DNA of 64,000 nucleotides from contig NZ_JBGGGT010000002.1 of the NCBI RefSeq assembly GCF_041276405.1, forward strand, positions 3,449,001 to 3,513,000. The letters are read 5' to 3'. Shown piece by piece: positions 1 through 9,888 of this stretch; position 1 is the first letter of the stretch, and each line of letters starts with the position of its first letter. Made by a program: the position numbers and the translations under genes. The notes under the pieces are model-generated. The model was not told where the DNA came from. It made no database searches and saw only the letters and a list, made by a program, of their open reading frames with translations. Source of the DNA: Microvirga sp. TS319 (GTDB lineage Bacteria; Pseudomonadota; Alphaproteobacteria; Rhizobiales; Beijerinckiaceae).

Positions 1-516
1 TACTATGACGAGGCCTTCAACGTCACCGGCGGCGGACGCAAGAGCGGCTTCCTGGGCGGTATCCAGGGCGGCTACAACTACCAGCTCGGCATGTTCGTGG
101 TCGGCGCCGAAGCCGACCTTCAATACGCTGCCATCGGCGACAAGAGCGCAACCTATCGCGGCATCAATTACCGGGGCGAGGACGACGGCTACTTCGGCAC
201 GGTCCGCGCCCGTGCGGGTCTTGCCCTCGATCGCGCTCTCGTGTTCGGCACGCTCGGCTTCGCCTATGGCAACATCGGCGGCAACAAGGGCCTCGACGCG
301 GCGCTCGGCTACCGCCGCGACAGCAGCGTGAGCGGCGGCTGGACCATGGGTGGCGGCGTCGAATATGCCGTGACGGACAATTTCACCGCGAAGGTCGAAG
401 GCCTCTACGTGAACCTCGACACGAGCGACAGCTATGCTCTCGCCAACCGCATCAACATCCGCCGCGACACGGAATTCGGCGTGTTCCGCGCCGGCCTGAA
501 CTACAAGTTCAACTAG
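1..516 (+). CDS. Outer-membrane beta-barrel protein, 3' part (Omp25/Omp31-like porin family)
   Basis: The reading frame is open from the first base, so the start lies outside the window; about 171 residues remain. The sequence alternates glycine-rich turns and short amphipathic strands, with a segment reading GFLGGIQGGYNYQLG, then VGAEADLQY and a terminal strand FGVFRAGLNYKFN. A C-terminal aromatic strand of this kind is typical of small 8-stranded outer-membrane barrels of the Omp25/31 type in Rhizobiales. The likely role is structural or porin-like in the outer membrane; the substrate is unknown. A strong hairpin terminator follows at 706-745. The family call is by pattern only. Confidence 0.8.
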   Translation, partial: YYDEAFNVTGGGRKSGFLGGIQGGYNYQLGMFVVGAEADLQYAAIGDKSATYRGINYRGEDDGYFGTVRARAGLALDRALVFGTLGFAYGNIGGNKGLDAALGYRRDSSVSGGWTMGGGVEYAVTDNFTAKVEGLYVNLDTSDSYALANRINIRRDTEFGVFRAGLNYKFN

Positions 517-547
517 CGCATCGTGCGGACCCGGGGCGGCCCGCGCT

Positions 548-685
548 CGTGAAAAGTGGACCTGGTTTTCGCTGACGCGGCCCTTCGGGTCACGAACGTG
601 GCCCTTCGGATCCGCTCGAACGATGCGCTGTTCTACAGCATCGGACCCAAAAGTGGATTCCACTTTTCCGCACGATGCTCTAAGC
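548..685. repeat. Dispersed palindromic repeat, copy 1
   Basis: Contains the modules shared with seven other loci in the window: AAAGTGGACCTGGTTTTCGC, CGATGCGCTGTTCTACAGCATCGGACC, and CCAAAAGTGGATTCCACTTTTCC ending in GCACGATGCTCTAAG. The last module is an imperfect palindrome around AAGTGGATTCCACTT. It lies between the porin stop codon and the terminator at 706. No protein-like frame is convincing here. Confidence 0.8.
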
Positions 686-705
686 GGACCGGATCGAATC
701 GGCAG

Positions 706-745
706 GAAGGGCCCGATGCGAGCATCGGGCCCTTCTCGTCTTTGC
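706..745 (+). terminator. Rho-independent terminator after the porin gene
   Basis: A 14-bp perfect stem (706-719 with 722-735; GAAGGGCCCGATGC arms) is followed by TCGTCTTT. It lies 190 bases after the porin stop codon, beyond the repeat. From 746 to 955 I see only the leader of the next gene. Confidence 0.7.
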
Positions 746-955
746 GCTCCGGGCGGGCGAACGGACGGGTCGCAAGGCAATAGGTTACACAAACACAATC
801 ACGCCTCTTTTAAGACTTGCCTCCCGTCCGAAGACGACGTCATAATTCGGCGCATCCACGACGATTGCTCATCCCGTCCGACCGGCGGATGAAGTCCGAG
901 ACAGAACCTGTGGCCGCCGGCGATCCGGCGGCTGGCAGACATTAAGAGTGCAGCT

Positions 956-3520
956 ATGCGTTTTTGGGGCCAATCATGGCTGCGCCAGCGGTTCTCCGGC
1001 GGTCTCGCGCGATCCCGGACTCAAGATGAATCGCCGCTCCCCTCGCTCCGAATCTCGAGTTATGCCCGCTCCTTCGTGGAGATGACGACCGATTGCGTCT
1101 TCTTTCTCGACCGCAACTGGCGCTTCACGTTCTGCAATGCCCGCGCCGCGACGGAACTGGCGGCGAACGCCGATATCCTCGGCGCCTGCATCTGGGACAG
1201 ATTCCCCCAACTCGTCGGCACGATCTTCGAGGACAACTATCGCCGCGCCGTGGCCGAACGCTCGACGCGGATCTTCGAAGCCTATTTCGAGGCGTTGTCC
1301 TCCTGGTACGAGGTTCACGCCACGCCTGTGGGGGACGATCTGATGGTCATCTTCCGCAACATCAACGATCGGCGCGCCGTGGCCGAGGCCTTCCAGGAGA
1401 GGGAGCAGCAACTCGCCACCGTCTTCGGCCAGACCATGGTGGGCATCCTGCACCGGGACCTGAACGAGCGGGTGCTGATGGTCAATCAGCGCTTCTGCGA
1501 CATGGTGGGCCGCAGCGGGGAGGAACTGGACGGCCTCCCGATGAGCGCCTTCACGCATCCGGACGATGTCGCGTCGAACGCGGCCCAATTCCGGAAGCAC
1601 CTCGAGAGCGCCACGCCCTTCCAGGTCGAAAAGCGCTATATGCGCCCCGACGGCACTGCGGTCTGGTGCGCGGTCAACGTGTCCTTCGTCCGCGACGACG
1701 CGGGAAAACCCGTTTCTTCCATTGCGGTCGCCGAAGACATCCACGCCCGCAAGACGGCGGAGGAGAAGGCGCACGAAAGCCAGCGTCAGCTGGCGAGCTT
1801 TATCGATAACCTGCCGGGGATCGTCTATCAGGGCGACATCGCCGCGCCGTGGCGCTTCACCTTGATCAGCGAAGGCGCCGAGACCCTGACCGAGTATACC
1901 GCGAGCGAATTCCTACAGGGAAAAGTCAGATGGGGAGAGATCGTCCATCCCGACGATCTCCAAACGGTCGAGGATGCGGTTCTCGCCAGCATCATGAGCC
2001 GGCAGGTCTTCGACATCGTCTACCGCATCAGGACCAAGTCGGGCGACATCCGCTGGATGGTCGATCGTGGCCGATGCATCTACAGCCCATCGGGAGAACC
2101 CCTATTCCTGGAAGGGATCATCAGCGACGTCACGAGCCAGAAGGAGGCCGAGGAGAAGATCCTCTGGGCGGCCCACCATGATCACCTGACGCGCCTGCCC
2201 AACCGCGCCCTTTTCCAGATCAGGCTGAGCAAGGCTCTCGAGCTGTCCGCCGGCCGCAACCGCAAGCTCGGTCTGGTGATCCTCGACGTGGATCATCTGA
2301 AGGAAATCAACGACACTCTCGGCCATGACGCGGGAGACGCCGTTCTGCAGGCGGTCGCCAACCGCCTCTGCGCCGCCGTGCGTCCCATCGACACCGTCGC
2401 CCGCAACGGCGGCGACGAGTTCGCCATCATCTTTCCCGAGATCGAGAGCGAGCAGGATATCAGGACCCTCATCGCGCCCATCCAGGAACAGTTGCAAAAG
2501 CCCCTTCCCTTTTCCGGGCGCACGCTCGATTGCCGCGCCAGCATCGGTGCCAGCATCTGGCCGGATCACGCCAAGGAATCCGCCGATCTTCTGAAGCAGG
2601 CGGATATTGCACTCTACACCGCCAAGGCCACAGGACGGGACAAGGTCATGGTCTTCGAACCCTCCATGCGCACCGAGGCGCAGCAGAAAGCCGAGATGCG
2701 CAACAACGCGCGCGGAGCCATCGATACGCGCAGTATCGAGCCGTTCTATCAGCCGAAGGTGCATCTGAGCTCCGGCGAGCTCGCGGGCTTCGAGGCCCTC
2801 CTCCGTTGGCGCAATCCGCGCGCCGGCATCGAACTGCCCGCAAGCATCCAGGCCGCCTTCGACGACCCCCATCTTGCCGTCGCGCTGAGCAAGCAGATGC
2901 ACGACATGGTCTTCGACGACATGCGCCGCTGGCTGCAATCAGGCATTCCGTTCGGCCATGTCGCCATCAACGCATCCGCTGCCGAGTTCAGGGGCATGGA
3001 TTTCGCCGAACGGATTCTCGAGCGCCTGCGGAGCGGAAATATTCCGAACCACTGCCTCGAGATCGAGGTGACCGAGACGGTCTTTCTCGGGCGAGGCGCG
3101 GAATTCATCGAAAAGACCCTGCGGACTCTCAGCGCCGAGGGTGTGAAGATCGCGCTCGACGATTTCGGAACGGGCTATGCCTCGCTCTCGCACCTCAAGC
3201 AGTTCCCGGTGGACATCATCAAGATCGACCGCTCCTTCGTGCACGATCTGGCCAGCAACCCCGATGATCCGGCCATTCTTCAGGCCGTCGTCAGTCTGGG
3301 CAAGAGCCTCGGGATCACGACTGTCGCGGAAGGCGTCGAAACGGCCGTTCAGGCCGCCTTTCTGCGCAGCCAGGGCTGCGATCTCGGCCAGGGATTTCTC
3401 TTCGGCATGGCAAGCCCCAGCAAGCTCATCCCCGACCTGGTGGCCGGCTGGAATGCGGGTGAGTTCAACCTTGCCGCATTGGACGATTATGTCCTGAAGG
3501 ACAGGAAGCAGAGGCCCTAG
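956..3520 (+). CDS. PAS-PAS-PAS-GGDEF-EAL cyclic-di-GMP signalling protein
   Basis: 854 residues. Three PAS-like sensor segments (about 38-140, 145-270, 275-400) precede a GGDEF domain (about 405-570) and an EAL domain (about 585-840). The cyclase signature is intact (GGDEF 485-489), with a product-inhibition site RPID at 476-479. The EAL domain has EALLRW 613-618, EVTET, DDFGTG 735-740, the catalytic lysine in IKIDRSF, and EGVET. Both activities therefore look possible: c-di-GMP synthesis and breakdown, tuned by the PAS domains. No membrane segment is evident, so it is probably cytoplasmic. ATG at 956 is the first start in the frame with a weak purine-rich site upstream. The TAG stop at 3518-3520 is also the first bases of repeat copy 2. 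Confidence 0.93.
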   Translation: MRFWGQSWLRQRFSGGLARSRTQDESPLPSLRISSYARSFVEMTTDCVFFLDRNWRFTFCNARAATELAANADILGACIWDRFPQLVGTIFEDNYRRAVAERSTRIFEAYFEALSSWYEVHATPVGDDLMVIFRNINDRRAVAEAFQEREQQLATVFGQTMVGILHRDLNERVLMVNQRFCDMVGRSGEELDGLPMSAFTHPDDVASNAAQFRKHLESATPFQVEKRYMRPDGTAVWCAVNVSFVRDDAGKPVSSIAVAEDIHARKTAEEKAHESQRQLASFIDNLPGIVYQGDIAAPWRFTLISEGAETLTEYTASEFLQGKVRWGEIVHPDDLQTVEDAVLASIMSRQVFDIVYRIRTKSGDIRWMVDRGRCIYSPSGEPLFLEGIISDVTSQKEAEEKILWAAHHDHLTRLPNRALFQIRLSKALELSAGRNRKLGLVILDVDHLKEINDTLGHDAGDAVLQAVANRLCAAVRPIDTVARNGGDEFAIIFPEIESEQDIRTLIAPIQEQLQKPLPFSGRTLDCRASIGASIWPDHAKESADLLKQADIALYTAKATGRDKVMVFEPSMRTEAQQKAEMRNNARGAIDTRSIEPFYQPKVHLSSGELAGFEALLRWRNPRAGIELPASIQAAFDDPHLAVALSKQMHDMVFDDMRRWLQSGIPFGHVAINASAAEFRGMDFAERILERLRSGNIPNHCLEIEVTETVFLGRGAEFIEKTLRTLSAEGVKIALDDFGTGYASLSHLKQFPVDIIKIDRSFVHDLASNPDDPAILQAVVSLGKSLGITTVAEGVETAVQAAFLRSQGCDLGQGFLFGMASPSKLIPDLVAGWNAGEFNLAALDDYVLKDRKQRP

Positions 3521-3622
3521 AGCATCGGACGCAAAAGTGGGAACCGGTTTTGCGTGAAAAGATGCTCAAGACCATAGACTTATAGCGTCGGACGTGAATT
3601 CGATTTTACGCCCGATGCTGTA
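3518..3622. repeat. Dispersed palindromic repeat, copy 2
   Basis: Starts CTAGAGCATCGGACGCAAAA, continues GTGGGAACCGGTTTTGCGTG and AAAGATGCTC, then a second unit GCGTCGGACGTGAATTCG to CCCGATGCTGTAG. The same two units in reverse order and strand form copy 3 at 15315-15424. The repeat begins on the stop codon of the upstream GGDEF-EAL gene. Confidence 0.85.
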
Positions 3623-3711
3623 GGGTCCACACACAACGATGCGCTCTTCAGGAAGGAGAGCAGCAACCCCACGACGCAAGGCTGTCTCTCCCCGCTCGAT
3701 GCGCGGGGCCG

Positions 3712-3930
3712 TCAGAAATCCGACGACCTTCGCCGGCCCGTGCGCTCTGCCTCGCTCTGCTTGAGCGCGAGCAATCGCCGGGCGGCCTTTCCCCCTGATT
3801 CCGAGGCATAGAGGCGGTCGTTCATCACTTCGATCTGCCACTGCTGAAACTCGAGCAGGGCCTTGAGGCCCCTGACATGCGCTCTCAGTTCGAGGGCATC
3901 CTGCAAAAGATTGGGACTGCAAGTTTTCAT
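3712..3930 (-). CDS. Small hypothetical protein (72 aa)
   Basis: A 72-residue frame begins at ATG 3930 with a purine-rich AGGGGG site 7-8 bases upstream, which decides the start over longer in-frame options. The product is charged and mainly helical (segments such as LQDALELRAHVRGLKALLEF and ALKQSEAERTGRRRSSDF), with no signal peptide or membrane segment. I do not recognise the family. Possibly a small cytoplasmic coiled-coil-forming protein. Confidence 0.5.
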   Translation of the reverse strand: MKTCSPNLLQDALELRAHVRGLKALLEFQQWQIEVMNDRLYASESGGKAARRLLALKQSEAERTGRRRSSDF

Positions 3931-4431
3931 GAGACCACCCCCTGACGCTTTCGGGATGAATCGCGGGTGAACGCAATGATTGGAAAATGACCCGGCAGGG
4001 CCGGAGGCAAGGCGGACGAAGAACGAATTGCGCCAACCAGGGCACAGGTCCCGGTCGGCAGATACGAACCGGCGTCGATGCACGACTCGATGCCCGGATG
4101 GAATTACATTCGCGACATGCGCGCAAGGATCATGATGTCGCATGGCCAAGCTCATTTGGAATGGCGCGGCCTGAACTCCCCGATCCGCTTCAGCCTTCGC
4201 CGGTTACCCCGAAGTGCCCCCCGAAGCGAACCTGGAAGCGTGGCCGCGACGGTCGTTAGCCTGCCTGAAAGGATCGCGCGGTTAAGCTCGCGACGCCGGA
4301 AAGGCGCCCGTCCTCCTGCGACATCGACACCAGGAACGGCCCTGAACCGGAGACGTTGCCTCGGTGTGCGTTTCGGCACGGCGGCACGATCTTGAGCGTG
4401 GTTATTTTCCAGAGGTCAGGAGGACAAGTCG
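3931..4431. other. Intergenic region, nothing firm
   Basis: About 500 bases between two divergent small genes. It must hold both promoters, but I cannot assign -35/-10 boxes with confidence. Open frames here are short and lack plausible composition or ribosome sites. Confidence 0.4.
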
Positions 4432-4740
4432 ATGCGAGCCTTGGCGGTGACATCCCTGCTTGGCATCTTTGGAATGGCTTCACTCGGTGCCGCTGCGCAC
4501 GCCGAGGAGGCGAACACGCGCGTTGCGGCCATGCCTTATTCGGATTGCCTTTCGATCATCACCGAAACAGCGCAGGAAACCGGCGAAGCTCCGGTTCAAA
4601 CCGTCAGCAACGATGATGAGACGACGGTCCGGATCAATGCCTCCGACGGCTTCGTCACCGTGTCCTGCAGCCGCTCCGGCAGGATGGTGCTGACCAAGAG
4701 CCCCGTGCCTGCGGCAGCAGGCCAGACGGCCGCCCGCTGA
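4432..4740 (+). CDS. Exported hypothetical protein (102 aa)
   Basis: 102 residues with a clear signal peptide (MRALAVTSLLGIFGMASLG, cleavage probably after AHA at residue 23-24). The mature part is about 78 residues with two cysteines (SDCLSII and VSCSRSG) that could form a periplasmic disulphide. The start is supported by AGGAGG 7 bases upstream of ATG. The family is unknown to me. The 288 bases from 4741 to 5028 hold nothing I can support. Confidence 0.65.
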   Translation: MRALAVTSLLGIFGMASLGAAAHAEEANTRVAAMPYSDCLSIITETAQETGEAPVQTVSNDDETTVRINASDGFVTVSCSRSGRMVLTKSPVPAAAGQTAAR

Positions 4741-5028
4741 GAACCGCGTCCGCGCGATTTCCACCAGGATCCGGAAAGCTCCTCTCTGAGTTGAGAAACA
4801 TCGTTGCACACCTCGAAAGGGGGTGCAATTCTTCCGTTGTCGTTACTCAGCGGGAGCGGCTTGGCAGAGCGACCGGGGCAACGAGAGCCCGTGGGATCGG
4901 TCCAGCTTGGACGGGCGACGGATCACGACGTTCTTGTGGTCGCGAATGCACCATCTCCTACGAGGATTGCACTGCCCCAATTGGATATCGTCCTGGATAT
5001 CTTCCCCGACCGCTCATGGTGTTCGGAC

Positions 5029-8000
5029 TTAAGCAAATTGAAAATCATCGGCGTGGAGGTTCGCGCGCTGGACGTCCTTCAGGGTGATCGTATTACCGGT
5101 GCCGGCCGTGATCACGACATTGCTGCCTGACTGGCTAGAGGCTGCGAGCACGGCTGCATAATCGGAGAACACGGCCGTCGAGAACTGGATGACGTCGTCT
5201 GTATTCGCGCCGGCCTTGAAATCGGTGATCACATCGACCCCAAAATCGACATCGAAGACGAATGTATCCGAGTTCAGTCCGCCCGTCAGAGAGTCGTTCC
5301 CTGCACCGCCGTTGAGGGTGTCGTTCCCTGAGCGTCCATCCAGTGCATCCGCTCCGGCGTTGCCAATCAGCACGTTTGCGCCTGCATCGCCGAAGAGCTG
5401 GTCCGCGAAGGCGGTGCCGGTAATGTTCTCGACCGTGCTGATTTCGGCAATGCCGCGCCAAGTACCGGCCCCCAGATCGGCGCGATCTCTCGTACGGGCT
5501 TCGGAGCCGGTCGTGACGAGATCAACCCATACCGCGGCCGAGAAGCTGGCAAAGCTCACAGTGTCGATCCCCGCACCACCGTCAAGGGTGTCGATCTCGC
5601 CTGCCGCGCTCTGACTGATCAGAAGTATATCGTTGCCAAGACCACCGTAAAGCAGGTCGCTGCCTGCTCTGCCGTCGAGCGTGTCATCACCCGCCTCGCC
5701 GTAGATGTTCTGCTGGCCGTCACCGCCAATCAATGGGTCATTGAGAAACCTCGACCCGACGATAAACCCGCTGCCGGCCGTCGCGGCCCCGTAGATCGTC
5801 TGGCGGCTCCACTCGTCCCCATCCGCGAAGCGAATGACCTCGATTCCGCGGCCCGGCGCATTGGCGGATTCGGAGAACTGGTCCACGACACGAACCGCCT
5901 GGCCGGTACTCGGGATATTGATCAGAAGATCGTTCCCGCTGCGGAGGAACTGCAGATCCGTTCGATTGAGGTTGCGAAGCAGGAGGAGGTCACTCTCATT
6001 GGCGTGATAAAGGGACTGTGTCGTGTCACCGATCACATCGTTCCCGTCACCCCTCGCATAAATGTATGTATCGCTCCCGGTTGCGGAGCCAGCGCCGGAG
6101 CCGGATGTGATCGTGTCGTTGCCGAGACCGCCGAGGAAGGTATTGTCGCCGACACCGTTGCTGATGATGATATCCCTGCCGTCCGTACCGCGGTACCATG
6201 CTTCCTGGTAAATCCGCTGACGCGCCCATTCCTCCCCATCGGCGAAGCGGATGACCTCAATTCCGCGGCCTGCCGCATTCCAGGCTTCTGAGAACTGGTC
6301 CACGATCCGGATCGTTTCGCCTGTGTTCAAGACGCTGATGAGAAGATCGGCTCCACTGCGAGAAAACTCCAGATCCGAGGCATCGAGGTCGGACAGCAGC
6401 AGTGTGTCGTTCTCATTCAGGCCCAAAGCGGATTGCGTCGTATCGACAATCACATCGTTGCCGTCGCCCCTCGCATAGAGGAACGTGTCACTCCCGGTCT
6501 CAAAGCCCCCGCCTCTATCCGACACGATGTAATCGTCGCCCAATCCGCCGGAGATCGTATTGTCATCGCTGGAGGAGCTGCCGATGGTGTCCTTCCCAGC
6601 CGTGCCACGGTACCAAGCCTCCTGGTTGATCCGCTGGCGGTTCCATTCCTCCCCGTTTGCGAAGCGAATGAGTTCCAGGCCTCTGCCCGCCGCATTGGGC
6701 ATCTGATGGAATTGATCCACGATCCGGATCGTTTCCCCCGTGCTCGACACGTGGATCAGGAGGTCTGCCCCGCTGTGCGAGAACCTTAGATCCAAGGCAT
6801 TGAGATCGCCCAGGAGCAGGATATCGCTTTGGCCGGCATGATGATCGGCAAAGGTCTCGTCCAGAATGCTGTCATTGCCATCGCCCAGAGCGTAAACGAA
6901 GGTATCGCTGCCGGTTGCCGTGCCGCCGTTGTCGAACGAGGCAATGACATCATCGCCACGGCCGCCGATGATCGTGTCGTTTCCGTAGCTGCCGCTCAGA
7001 TAATCCTTGCCGTCGCCGCCGCGGAGTTCGTCGTCGCCATTGCCTCCATCGAGCCGGTCGGAGCCATCGCCCCCATCGAGAAAATCGTTGTGCTCGTCGC
7101 CCCGGAGAAAGTCGTAGCCGTCCCCGCCGAAGATCGTATCGCTGCCATCATGGCCGTACAGAACATCGTGGCCGCCGTAGCCGGCAATGATGTCGTTTCC
7201 TCCGTAGCCGCTGAGCACATCATGCCCAACGGTTCCGTTCATCACATCGTTGCCGGAGCCGCCATTGAACCTGTCGTTTGGCCCGTTCTCGAACACTTCG
7301 GAGATATCGCCGATATGGCCGAACTCGTCATACCAGTAGGCGTTGACAAGAACGGTCTCAACAAACACGTAGCGGTAGTAAGTCTTCTTTCCGATGAAGT
7401 CCGCCCCGATCTGCTGATAGATCCTCTGCCGGTCCCAGGTCACGCCGTCGGCGAATTTGATGACGTCGATGCCATACCGATACTGGTTCCAATCCGTCAC
7501 CAGATTGTCGACTCCCAGCACCAAATCGTCGAGCTGGAGGACTTCTCCGGTCGCCTCGATGGTCAGGAGAACGTTCCCGCCCTGATAGGCCAGGCTGACC
7601 TCGTCGGATTGAACGTCCTGAAGCACGAGGGTATCGGTATCGGTCGCATTGTTGCTGAAATCGCCGATGCGATCGTCACCATCGCCCGTCTTCCAGAAAT
7701 AGGTATCGCTCCCATGCGAACCCACCATCACATCGTCGCCCTGCCCGCCGACGAACGTCTCGCTCAAGCCGGAGCCGGAGAGGGTGTTGGCGTTGGCGTC
7801 TCCCCGCAGCCATGCCGCGCTCTGGATCCGGTCCCGCTCCCAGACCGTGCCGTCCGCGAACTGCACGCTCTCGAAACCGTAGCTGTACTGCCGCCAGCCC
7901 GTGACCGTGCTCGAATTGAAGAAGAATTTCTGATCCCGAATGAACTCTCCCGTCTCCTTGATCGTGATGAGGATATCATCCCCCACGCGCGAGAATACGA

Positions 8001-9804
8001 CGTCATCCGGGTTGAGGTCGGCGAGGATGAGCTGATCGCGCTCCGTTGAGGACGAAGAGCTGTGATCGATCACGTCGCTGCCGTCGCCGCGGCCATAGAT
8101 CACCGTGTCGGAGCCTTGTCCGATCTTGACGAAGTCGTCGCCCCGGCCACCGCGCACCACGTCGTCGAGCGCGGAATCGATGATCGTGTTGCGGCCGGAA
8201 TCGCCGCGATAGACCGCGTGCTCCTGGATCGCGGCGCGATCCCACTCCGTGCCGTCGCGGAACCGGATGCTATCTGTCCCGTAAGCCTTGTCCGCGTAGT
8301 GCCAGAAGAAATCCTCGACGGTGATCGTCTTTCCGGTCGCGATCACCTTGATCAAAAGATTGTCGCCGACCCGGGTCAGATCGACTTCCGATGCGTTCAG
8401 GTCGGTCAGGACGAGCTTGTCCCTCTCGGCGGCGGATCCCTCGTCGTCGCGGATCCACAGATTGCCGTCGCGCTTGTTGTAGACGACGATGTCACTGCCC
8501 TCGCGGCCATCGATGAAGTCGCCTCCGCCGCCGGCGATGAAGACGTCGTCCCCGCTCGTGCCGCGGATTCCTTCCGCCGCGGTCGATCCGAGCCGCGCTC
8601 GACCGTCCACAATCTGCTCGGCGATGCGATGCAGCACTGGATCGGCGATGCTGTCCAGACCTGGGCCTGCCGCTTCGGCGTAGGCGGACCTGTCCCCATC
8701 GAAGGCGATGGAAACCATGCCTTCGAGCCCGAGGAGCGCTTTCGTCAGATAGCTTGTCGCGGCGCCGGGAGCCGTCGGCGCGAATTGCGCGATGAGGCTC
8801 ACCACCATCTGCACGTTCTCGGGGCTTGCGGGAGCGGGATTTCCCTCCGCGTCGCTGAACTGCAAGAGCGCATAAAAGAAAAAGGGGCTCTCGAGAGCCC
8901 CTCCGATATCCCCTCCCCGCACCAGCAGGCTCCTGGCGGTTTGCGCCAGGAACAGGGTCTCGAGGACGCTGACGATCTGCTGAAAACTCGCCTCGACGGC
9001 CCCGGCTGTCGAGGCCCGGCTGGGATAGGTCCGCGCCTCTTCGCCCCGGACGATCTCGCGATAGCTGTCCCCGAAGAACGCCTCCACGAAGGCGAGATGG
9101 CGGGCATCCACCAGCTCGCCGCGGCTGTAGGGATTGACCCCGTCCACGCCCGCCCATCGCAGGAGCAGCGCCTCGAACCGGGCATGCAGGACGCTCGGAT
9201 CGAGACCGGCCGCCTCATCCGTCAGTTGCGTCCACGCGGCCCTGAAGGCCGCATCGAAGGTCAGCGCGTAGGCGATGCTGTGGATGTTTCCCGAGCCGGG
9301 CAGGAGCGGCAAGGCATCGACGCCCTCGGCGGGCGTGAACGGCGGGGTGTTGTCCTGCGTGTCCTGCCGGTCGGTCTGGAAATAGATCGTCTGCGCCGCC
9401 CCGGTCGAGCCGTCCGTGCGGGTGAAGGTCGAGCCGTAGCCGACGGTGTGGCCCTGGTTGGTGCCGGGCAGATCCGTGCGGGCGAGCGAGATCGCCGCGA
9501 TGCCGGCCTGCGCCAGCGTCTGCAGCTCGCCTTCATCCAACGCCCCGTTCCGGTTGAGATCGCGCCACACCCGCAGCTTGGCGAAGGCCGCATCCTGCGC
9601 GTCGATGACGCCGTCGCGGTTGCCGTCGAGGGTCTCCAGCACCGCGAAGCCGTCCTGGGTGGCCGAGCCGAACAGCTCGACCGCGCCATCGACACGGCCA
9701 TTGGCGTTGTCGTCGATGACGAGCAGCCCGGGATCCTCGCGCGGAAAGCTCTCGCCAAAAACGATCCAGTTTTGCGGGCTCAGATCACTCACGTCAGAGC
9801 GCAT
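5029..9804 (-). CDS. RTX-type calcium-binding protein, probable type I secretion substrate
   Basis: 1,591 residues from ATG 9804 (a TTG sits one codon earlier; AGGCGG lies upstream). Residues 25-105 carry EF-hand-like calcium loops (DDNANGRVDG, DGNRDGVID, DLNRNGALDEGEL). A helical region follows (about 170-395). Then come six copies of a roughly 130-residue module (D-LLL-DLN...GETIRIVDQF...IEVIRFADGEEW-RQRI) resembling the haemolysin-type calcium-binding related domain. A block of GGxGxDxLx nonapeptides lies near 845-955, with more nonapeptides near 1360-1510. The C-terminus (TLKDVQRANLHADDFQFA) matches type I secretion signals. There is no N-terminal signal peptide, as expected. No ABC/MFP secretion genes adjoin it. 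The N-terminus begins inside what is normally an internal region of larger RTX proteins, so it may be truncated. Function (adhesin, S-layer-like or enzyme) is unknown. Confidence 0.85.
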   Translation of the reverse strand: MRSDVSDLSPQNWIVFGESFPREDPGLLVIDDNANGRVDGAVELFGSATQDGFAVLETLDGNRDGVIDAQDAAFAKLRVWRDLNRNGALDEGELQTLAQAGIAAISLARTDLPGTNQGHTVGYGSTFTRTDGSTGAAQTIYFQTDRQDTQDNTPPFTPAEGVDALPLLPGSGNIHSIAYALTFDAAFRAAWTQLTDEAAGLDPSVLHARFEALLLRWAGVDGVNPYSRGELVDARHLAFVEAFFGDSYREIVRGEEARTYPSRASTAGAVEASFQQIVSVLETLFLAQTARSLLVRGGDIGGALESPFFFYALLQFSDAEGNPAPASPENVQMVVSLIAQFAPTAPGAATSYLTKALLGLEGMVSIAFDGDRSAYAEAAGPGLDSIADPVLHRIAEQIVDGRARLGSTAAEGIRGTSGDDVFIAGGGGDFIDGREGSDIVVYNKRDGNLWIRDDEGSAAERDKLVLTDLNASEVDLTRVGDNLLIKVIATGKTITVEDFFWHYADKAYGTDSIRFRDGTEWDRAAIQEHAVYRGDSGRNTIIDSALDDVVRGGRGDDFVKIGQGSDTVIYGRGDGSDVIDHSSSSSTERDQLILADLNPDDVVFSRVGDDILITIKETGEFIRDQKFFFNSSTVTGWRQYSYGFESVQFADGTVWERDRIQSAAWLRGDANANTLSGSGLSETFVGGQGDDVMVGSHGSDTYFWKTGDGDDRIGDFSNNATDTDTLVLQDVQSDEVSLAYQGGNVLLTIEATGEVLQLDDLVLGVDNLVTDWNQYRYGIDVIKFADGVTWDRQRIYQQIGADFIGKKTYYRYVFVETVLVNAYWYDEFGHIGDISEVFENGPNDRFNGGSGNDVMNGTVGHDVLSGYGGNDIIAGYGGHDVLYGHDGSDTIFGGDGYDFLRGDEHNDFLDGGDGSDRLDGGNGDDELRGGDGKDYLSGSYGNDTIIGGRGDDVIASFDNGGTATGSDTFVYALGDGNDSILDETFADHHAGQSDILLLGDLNALDLRFSHSGADLLIHVSSTGETIRIVDQFHQMPNAAGRGLELIRFANGEEWNRQRINQEAWYRGTAGKDTIGSSSSDDNTISGGLGDDYIVSDRGGGFETGSDTFLYARGDGNDVIVDTTQSALGLNENDTLLLSDLDASDLEFSRSGADLLISVLNTGETIRIVDQFSEAWNAAGRGIEVIRFADGEEWARQRIYQEAWYRGTDGRDIIISNGVGDNTFLGGLGNDTITSGSGAGSATGSDTYIYARGDGNDVIGDTTQSLYHANESDLLLLRNLNRTDLQFLRSGNDLLINIPSTGQAVRVVDQFSESANAPGRGIEVIRFADGDEWSRQTIYGAATAGSGFIVGSRFLNDPLIGGDGQQNIYGEAGDDTLDGRAGSDLLYGGLGNDILLISQSAAGEIDTLDGGAGIDTVSFASFSAAVWVDLVTTGSEARTRDRADLGAGTWRGIAEISTVENITGTAFADQLFGDAGANVLIGNAGADALDGRSGNDTLNGGAGNDSLTGGLNSDTFVFDVDFGVDVITDFKAGANTDDVIQFSTAVFSDYAAVLAASSQSGSNVVITAGTGNTITLKDVQRANLHADDFQFA

Positions 9805-9888
9805 CAATTGCGCCGCCTGCTTGCCAGCCCTACTCGTGGAGGACTATTGAAGGCCCAATAATCAGATCAATAGTTATGGGGCATTTCA

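Noticed and set aside
8062..9861. Long plus-strand frame (about 600 codons) opposite the RTX gene
   Set aside because: It mirrors the periodic RTX gene on the other strand, has no ribosome site or family features, and is an antisense shadow of a clear coding region.
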